The translations under genes were made by a program, and so were the position numbers. DNA of 24,545 nucleotides from a virus. Under the pieces are notes generated by a model. It saw nothing but the letters and a program-made list of their open reading frames with translations. It did no database searches and was not told the DNA's origin. Location: positions 1 to 24,545 of the IMG/VR virus record IMGVR_UViG_3300020183_000446; one strand, given 5' to 3'. This document shows positions 21,906 to 24,545 of the stretch, one piece after another; positions within the stretch are counted from its first letter, which is position 1; each line of letters starts with the position of its first letter.

Positions 21906-24545
21906 TTAAAGATTACCATTAAAATATGCTGCTGTAGCGATTCCTAAAGGAATTTTCATTCCTGTTGAAATTTTTTGTCCTACTTCTGCTGAATACGGAA
22001 CAAAATGAATTTCACCATTCGACATAAGTATACCACCTCCATAAGCTGATGTATTAGTATACACTAAAGAGTATGTAGACACAATACCTGAAGCGGATAT
22101 TTTTTGACCTACGATTGCGTTGCCTGGTACAAAATGCACATCACCATTTGGTGCAAGAACTGCACCGTCATAATTAAATTGTGTACCGTATTTTACAGGC
22201 GTGCTATATTGTTGATTTTTAACGATAAAGACTCTTCCTAAGCCATCCGAGTATTGAAATACTAAATGTCCGTCTGCATCTATCGTAGCATTTTTACCGA
22301 ACGGATTAAAAAAACCATTAAAAGGACCTGTATTTTCATATTCAGTAAACAATCCATTTGGAAACATTCTTGATGGAAAAGGAGAAGCATGAGGAATAAA
22401 ATAAATTGATCCATTAGGAAGTAAAACGCTTCCCCAATTCGTGCCTGAGCTGTAATTTGTGTTTATAAGTGAATATGTTGAAACCGTACCAGTTCTTGAT
22501 ATTTTTTGTCCAACAAGGGCTTGAAATGCAGCAAAATGAATTTCACCATTTGGAGCAAGAGTACCTCCAATATAAGCTGATGTAGTAGTATACGCTAATG
22601 CATATGTTGACACGATACCGCTAGCGGATACTTTTTGTCCTCTATTCGCATTATAAGGTATAAAATGTATGTCTCCATTTGGTGCAAGAACACCACCAGA
22701 ATAAAGTTTGGGTTCCGCTGCTGATGTTGTATAAACCAATGCATATGTCGATGCAACACCATCAGCAGATATTTTTTGTCCTCTGTTTGCATTATACGGA
22801 ACAAAATGAAGTTCACCATTTTGTGAAAGAACTCCACCATAATATCCAAACGAAGTAGTATATGCCAATGCATATGTTGATATTATGCCATTCACGCCGT
22901 TATTATTAAACAATGAACCTCGATCAACATTTCTTTGCAGAGTTCTGTTTAAACTTATCTCAGCTTGCTCGGAAAGGTATTGATATAACGGTGGATTAAC
23001 AGGATCAGCATAATAAAATATTGCATTCGCAGCTGGATAAGATGCGGTAGTATCAGTAGAAACTAAAGTACCGGGTAAAGATTTTGGTAATATTGCAGCA
23101 GTTAAAGCTTTTTTCGCTTTTGTAAAAGGTGTTTGTCGTGATATGAGTTCGTATTTTCCAATTCCTAACTCATAACCAACGGGAACAAGTGATTGAGGAT
23201 AAGAAGAAATGGCATATGGAATAACATTTGAAGTGTCTGAAGAATCATGCGCTCGTCTTATAAGGACATTTGGTTTATTGACAAGCTTCATCCCATATCG
23301 CTGAGTATTTTGTTGAATAAAATACACATCTCCAGATTCGGAAAGAACACCTTCTTGATGACGATTTTGCAATATCGAATACGTTGATATTACACCAGCG
23401 GATGATATTTTTTGTCCAACTAGGGCACTATCAGGAACAAAATGAATATCGCCGTTACTATCAAGAACACCACCTCGATAAGCAGTACCAATTGTGTATA
23501 CTAACGAATATGTCGATACAACACCAGCAGAGGATATTTTTTGTCCAACTCTTGCATTATAATTTACAAAATGTGTGTCACCATTTGGTGCAAGAACACC
23601 ACCCCAATATGCAGCACTAGTAGTATGCACCAATGAATATGTTGATACAACACCAGCAGAGGATATTTTTTGTCCAACTCTTGCATTATAATTTACAAAA
23701 TGTGTGTCACCATTTGGTGCAAGAACACCGCCGCGGTATGCAAGTGATGTGGTGTGTACTAGTGAGTATGTCGAAACATAAATGGGAACACTTTCATTAA
23801 TTAATAGTTTTTGACCTCTATTTGCATTAGAAGGCACAAACTGAACATCTCCACTAACATCAAGAACACCACCGGCGTATGCAGCGGCTGTTGTGTACAC
23901 TAATGAATATGTTTGTACAATTCCATCAGAGAATATTTTTTGGCCAACTCTTGCACTATTTGGAACAAAATGAATACTGCCATTACCGTCAAGAACACCG
24001 CCATCATATGCACCAGCTGCGGTAGTATACGCTAGTGAATATGTTGTAGGATGTTGAGATAAAAATTTATTGAACTCTATAACTTGTCCAACTCCTGCAT
24101 CTTGTGGAGCAAGATAAAAGGTGTTGCCTGTACTATCCATGGCACCACCCATATAAGCATTAGTAGTTGTATATGCCAATGAATATGTGGATACAACACC
24201 AGCAGAGGATATTTTTTGTCCTCTGTTTGCATCATACGGAACAAAATGTATGTCACCATTATATGCTTTTCCGCCAAAAACATATGCACCAGCAGTTGTG
24301 TACACCAATGAATATGTTGATACAACACCAGCGGATGATATTTTTTGTCCTACAGACGCATTAAAAGGAACAAAATGTATGTCACCATTGTTATCAAGAA
24401 CACCACCGTCATATGCAGCACCAGTGGTAAATACTAATGAATATGTTGATACGACACCAGCAGAAGAAACTTTTTGGCCAACTCTTGCACTCGAAGGAAC
24501 AAAATGTATATCATCATTGTTATCTAAAACACCACCGCGATAAGC
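21906..24545 (-). CDS. Repeat protein of ~43-residue beta units, propeller-like (5' end beyond window)
   Basis: The frame is open from the window edge to the stop near 21906, giving 879 residues; the N-terminus is missing. Nearly all is a repeat of about 43 residues. The core is A-Y-x-G-G-V-L-x-x-N-G-D-I-H-F-V-P, then a variable stretch and GQKISSxGVVSTYSLVYT. At least ten units are seen before a non-repeat island (about residues 425-550) and seven after it. Unit length and four-strand character fit beta-propeller blades. Two repeat units are unusually divergent (near residues 690-770). No membrane anchor is visible. It lies at the end of the fibre region next to a sugar-modifying enzyme, so a surface-binding role is plausible but inferred. 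Start, full size and any attachment domain cannot be seen. Confidence 0.88.
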   Translation of the reverse strand, partial: AYRGGVLDNNDDIHFVPSSARVGQKVSSAGVVSTYSLVFTTGAAYDGGVLDNNGDIHFVPFNASVGQKISSAGVVSTYSLVYTTAGAYVFGGKAYNGDIHFVPYDANRGQKISSAGVVSTYSLAYTTTNAYMGGAMDSTGNTFYLAPQDAGVGQVIEFNKFLSQHPTTYSLAYTTAAGAYDGGVLDGNGSIHFVPNSARVGQKIFSDGIVQTYSLVYTTAAAYAGGVLDVSGDVQFVPSNANRGQKLLINESVPIYVSTYSLVHTTSLAYRGGVLAPNGDTHFVNYNARVGQKISSAGVVSTYSLVHTTSAAYWGGVLAPNGDTHFVNYNARVGQKISSAGVVSTYSLVYTIGTAYRGGVLDSNGDIHFVPDSALVGQKISSAGVISTYSILQNRHQEGVLSESGDVYFIQQNTQRYGMKLVNKPNVLIRRAHDSSDTSNVIPYAISSYPQSLVPVGYELGIGKYELISRQTPFTKAKKALTAAILPKSLPGTLVSTDTTASYPAANAIFYYADPVNPPLYQYLSEQAEISLNRTLQRNVDRGSLFNNNGVNGIISTYALAYTTSFGYYGGVLSQNGELHFVPYNANRGQKISADGVASTYALVYTTSAAEPKLYSGGVLAPNGDIHFIPYNANRGQKVSASGIVSTYALAYTTTSAYIGGTLAPNGEIHFAAFQALVGQKISRTGTVSTYSLINTNYSSGTNWGSVLLPNGSIYFIPHASPFPSRMFPNGLFTEYENTGPFNGFFNPFGKNATIDADGHLVFQYSDGLGRVFIVKNQQYSTPVKYGTQFNYDGAVLAPNGDVHFVPGNAIVGQKISASGIVSTYSLVYTNTSAYGGGILMSNGEIHFVPYSAEVGQKISTGMKIPLGIATAAYFNGNL
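21935..22895 (-). repeat. Second repeat array: seven ~43-residue units
   Basis: Seven units follow the island, each with a recognisable strand such as GVLAPNGDIHFIP. Five are close to consensus and two (the fourth and fifth) are divergent but keep the strand pattern. Seven units of this length would be enough for one closed seven-bladed propeller. Confidence 0.7.
23515..23600. repeat. 86-base exact repeat (unit copy 1)
   Basis: Identical over 86 bases to 23644-23729, offset 129 bases (43 codons). It covers the segment from SSAGVVS back through the NGDTHF strand of adjacent repeat units. Exact DNA identity in neighbours marks a very recent tandem duplication. Confidence 0.9.
23644..23729. repeat. 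86-base exact repeat (unit copy 2)
   Basis: Partner of 23515-23600 in direct orientation. Neighbouring units elsewhere in the gene differ much more, so this pair records unit gain by unequal exchange or replication slippage. Confidence 0.9.

Larger units (their letters stand above)
23275..24545 (-). repeat. First repeat array: at least ten ~43-residue units
   Basis: Ten units are visible, and the array runs off the window edge. Unit spacing is near 129 bases (43 codons), and consensus units share the strand motif NGDIHFVP and the segment GVVSTYSLVYT. The last unit, next to the island, is shortened and divergent. Confidence 0.8.

Noticed and set aside
24077-24308. A start of the repeat protein at the TTG near 24308
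   Set aside because: The same frame stays open and in the repeat pattern up to the window edge, with two more units upstream, so the true start lies outside.
1-24545. tRNA genes, insertion elements or attachment sites
   Set aside because: The window is almost fully covered by structural genes, the gaps are under 65 bases apart from small-gene regions, and no cloverleaf, transposase or terminal repeats are seen.

Overview
The window is a virion-structure block of a T4-like contractile-tailed phage (myovirus, T4 superfamily). All 23 recognisable genes lie on the minus strand, so transcription runs from base 24545 towards base 1. The evidence is gene order and content: 13-14-15-16-17-18-19-20-67-68-21-22, the T4 order for neck, DNA packaging, tail, portal, prohead core and protease genes. 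Each is about the T4 size or shows the family's motifs. The DNA is AT-rich, genes are packed with TAATG or ATGA overlaps, and T4-type late promoter boxes (TATAAATA) precede two genes. There are no tRNAs, no metabolic marker genes and no host DNA. An aquatic phage is plausible from the extended neck proteins and heptad-repeat fibre, but the host cannot be named from this window.

Layout in the direction of transcription. (1) 24545-21906: a protein of at least 879 residues made of ~43-residue beta repeats, with its start outside the window. (2) 21877-20534: a glycosyltransferase-methyltransferase fusion. (3) 20537-19101: five small genes of fibre or baseplate character, including a 35-residue gene that is easy to miss and an 88-residue protein that resembles the tip of the long fibre. 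(4) 19097-12756: a 2113-residue fibre-like protein built largely from heptads of the form A-[FY]-x-x-A-N-x, interrupted by duplicated globular inserts. (5) 12737-9480: neck and completion proteins gp13, gp14 and gp15 and small terminase gp16, chained by overlapping stop and start codons. (6) 9475-9041: a Dps/ferritin-like gene inserted between the two terminase genes. (7) 9037-5093: large terminase gp17, sheath gp18 and tube gp19, ending at a strong terminator hairpin. (8) 5049-1: portal gp20, prohead core proteins gp67 and gp68, two unassigned small genes, protease gp21 and the start of scaffold gp22. The major capsid gene is expected just beyond base 1.

Together the genes build the prohead (20, 67, 68, 21, 22), fill it (16, 17), close the neck (13, 14, 15), make the contractile tail (18, 19) and supply surface-recognition proteins (region 1-4). 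The least expected items are the Dps-like gene inside the packaging operon, the repeat protein next to a sugar-transferring fusion enzyme, and the free-standing copy of the fibre-tip domain. Nothing amounts to a wholly new system with certainty; these three are the best candidates.
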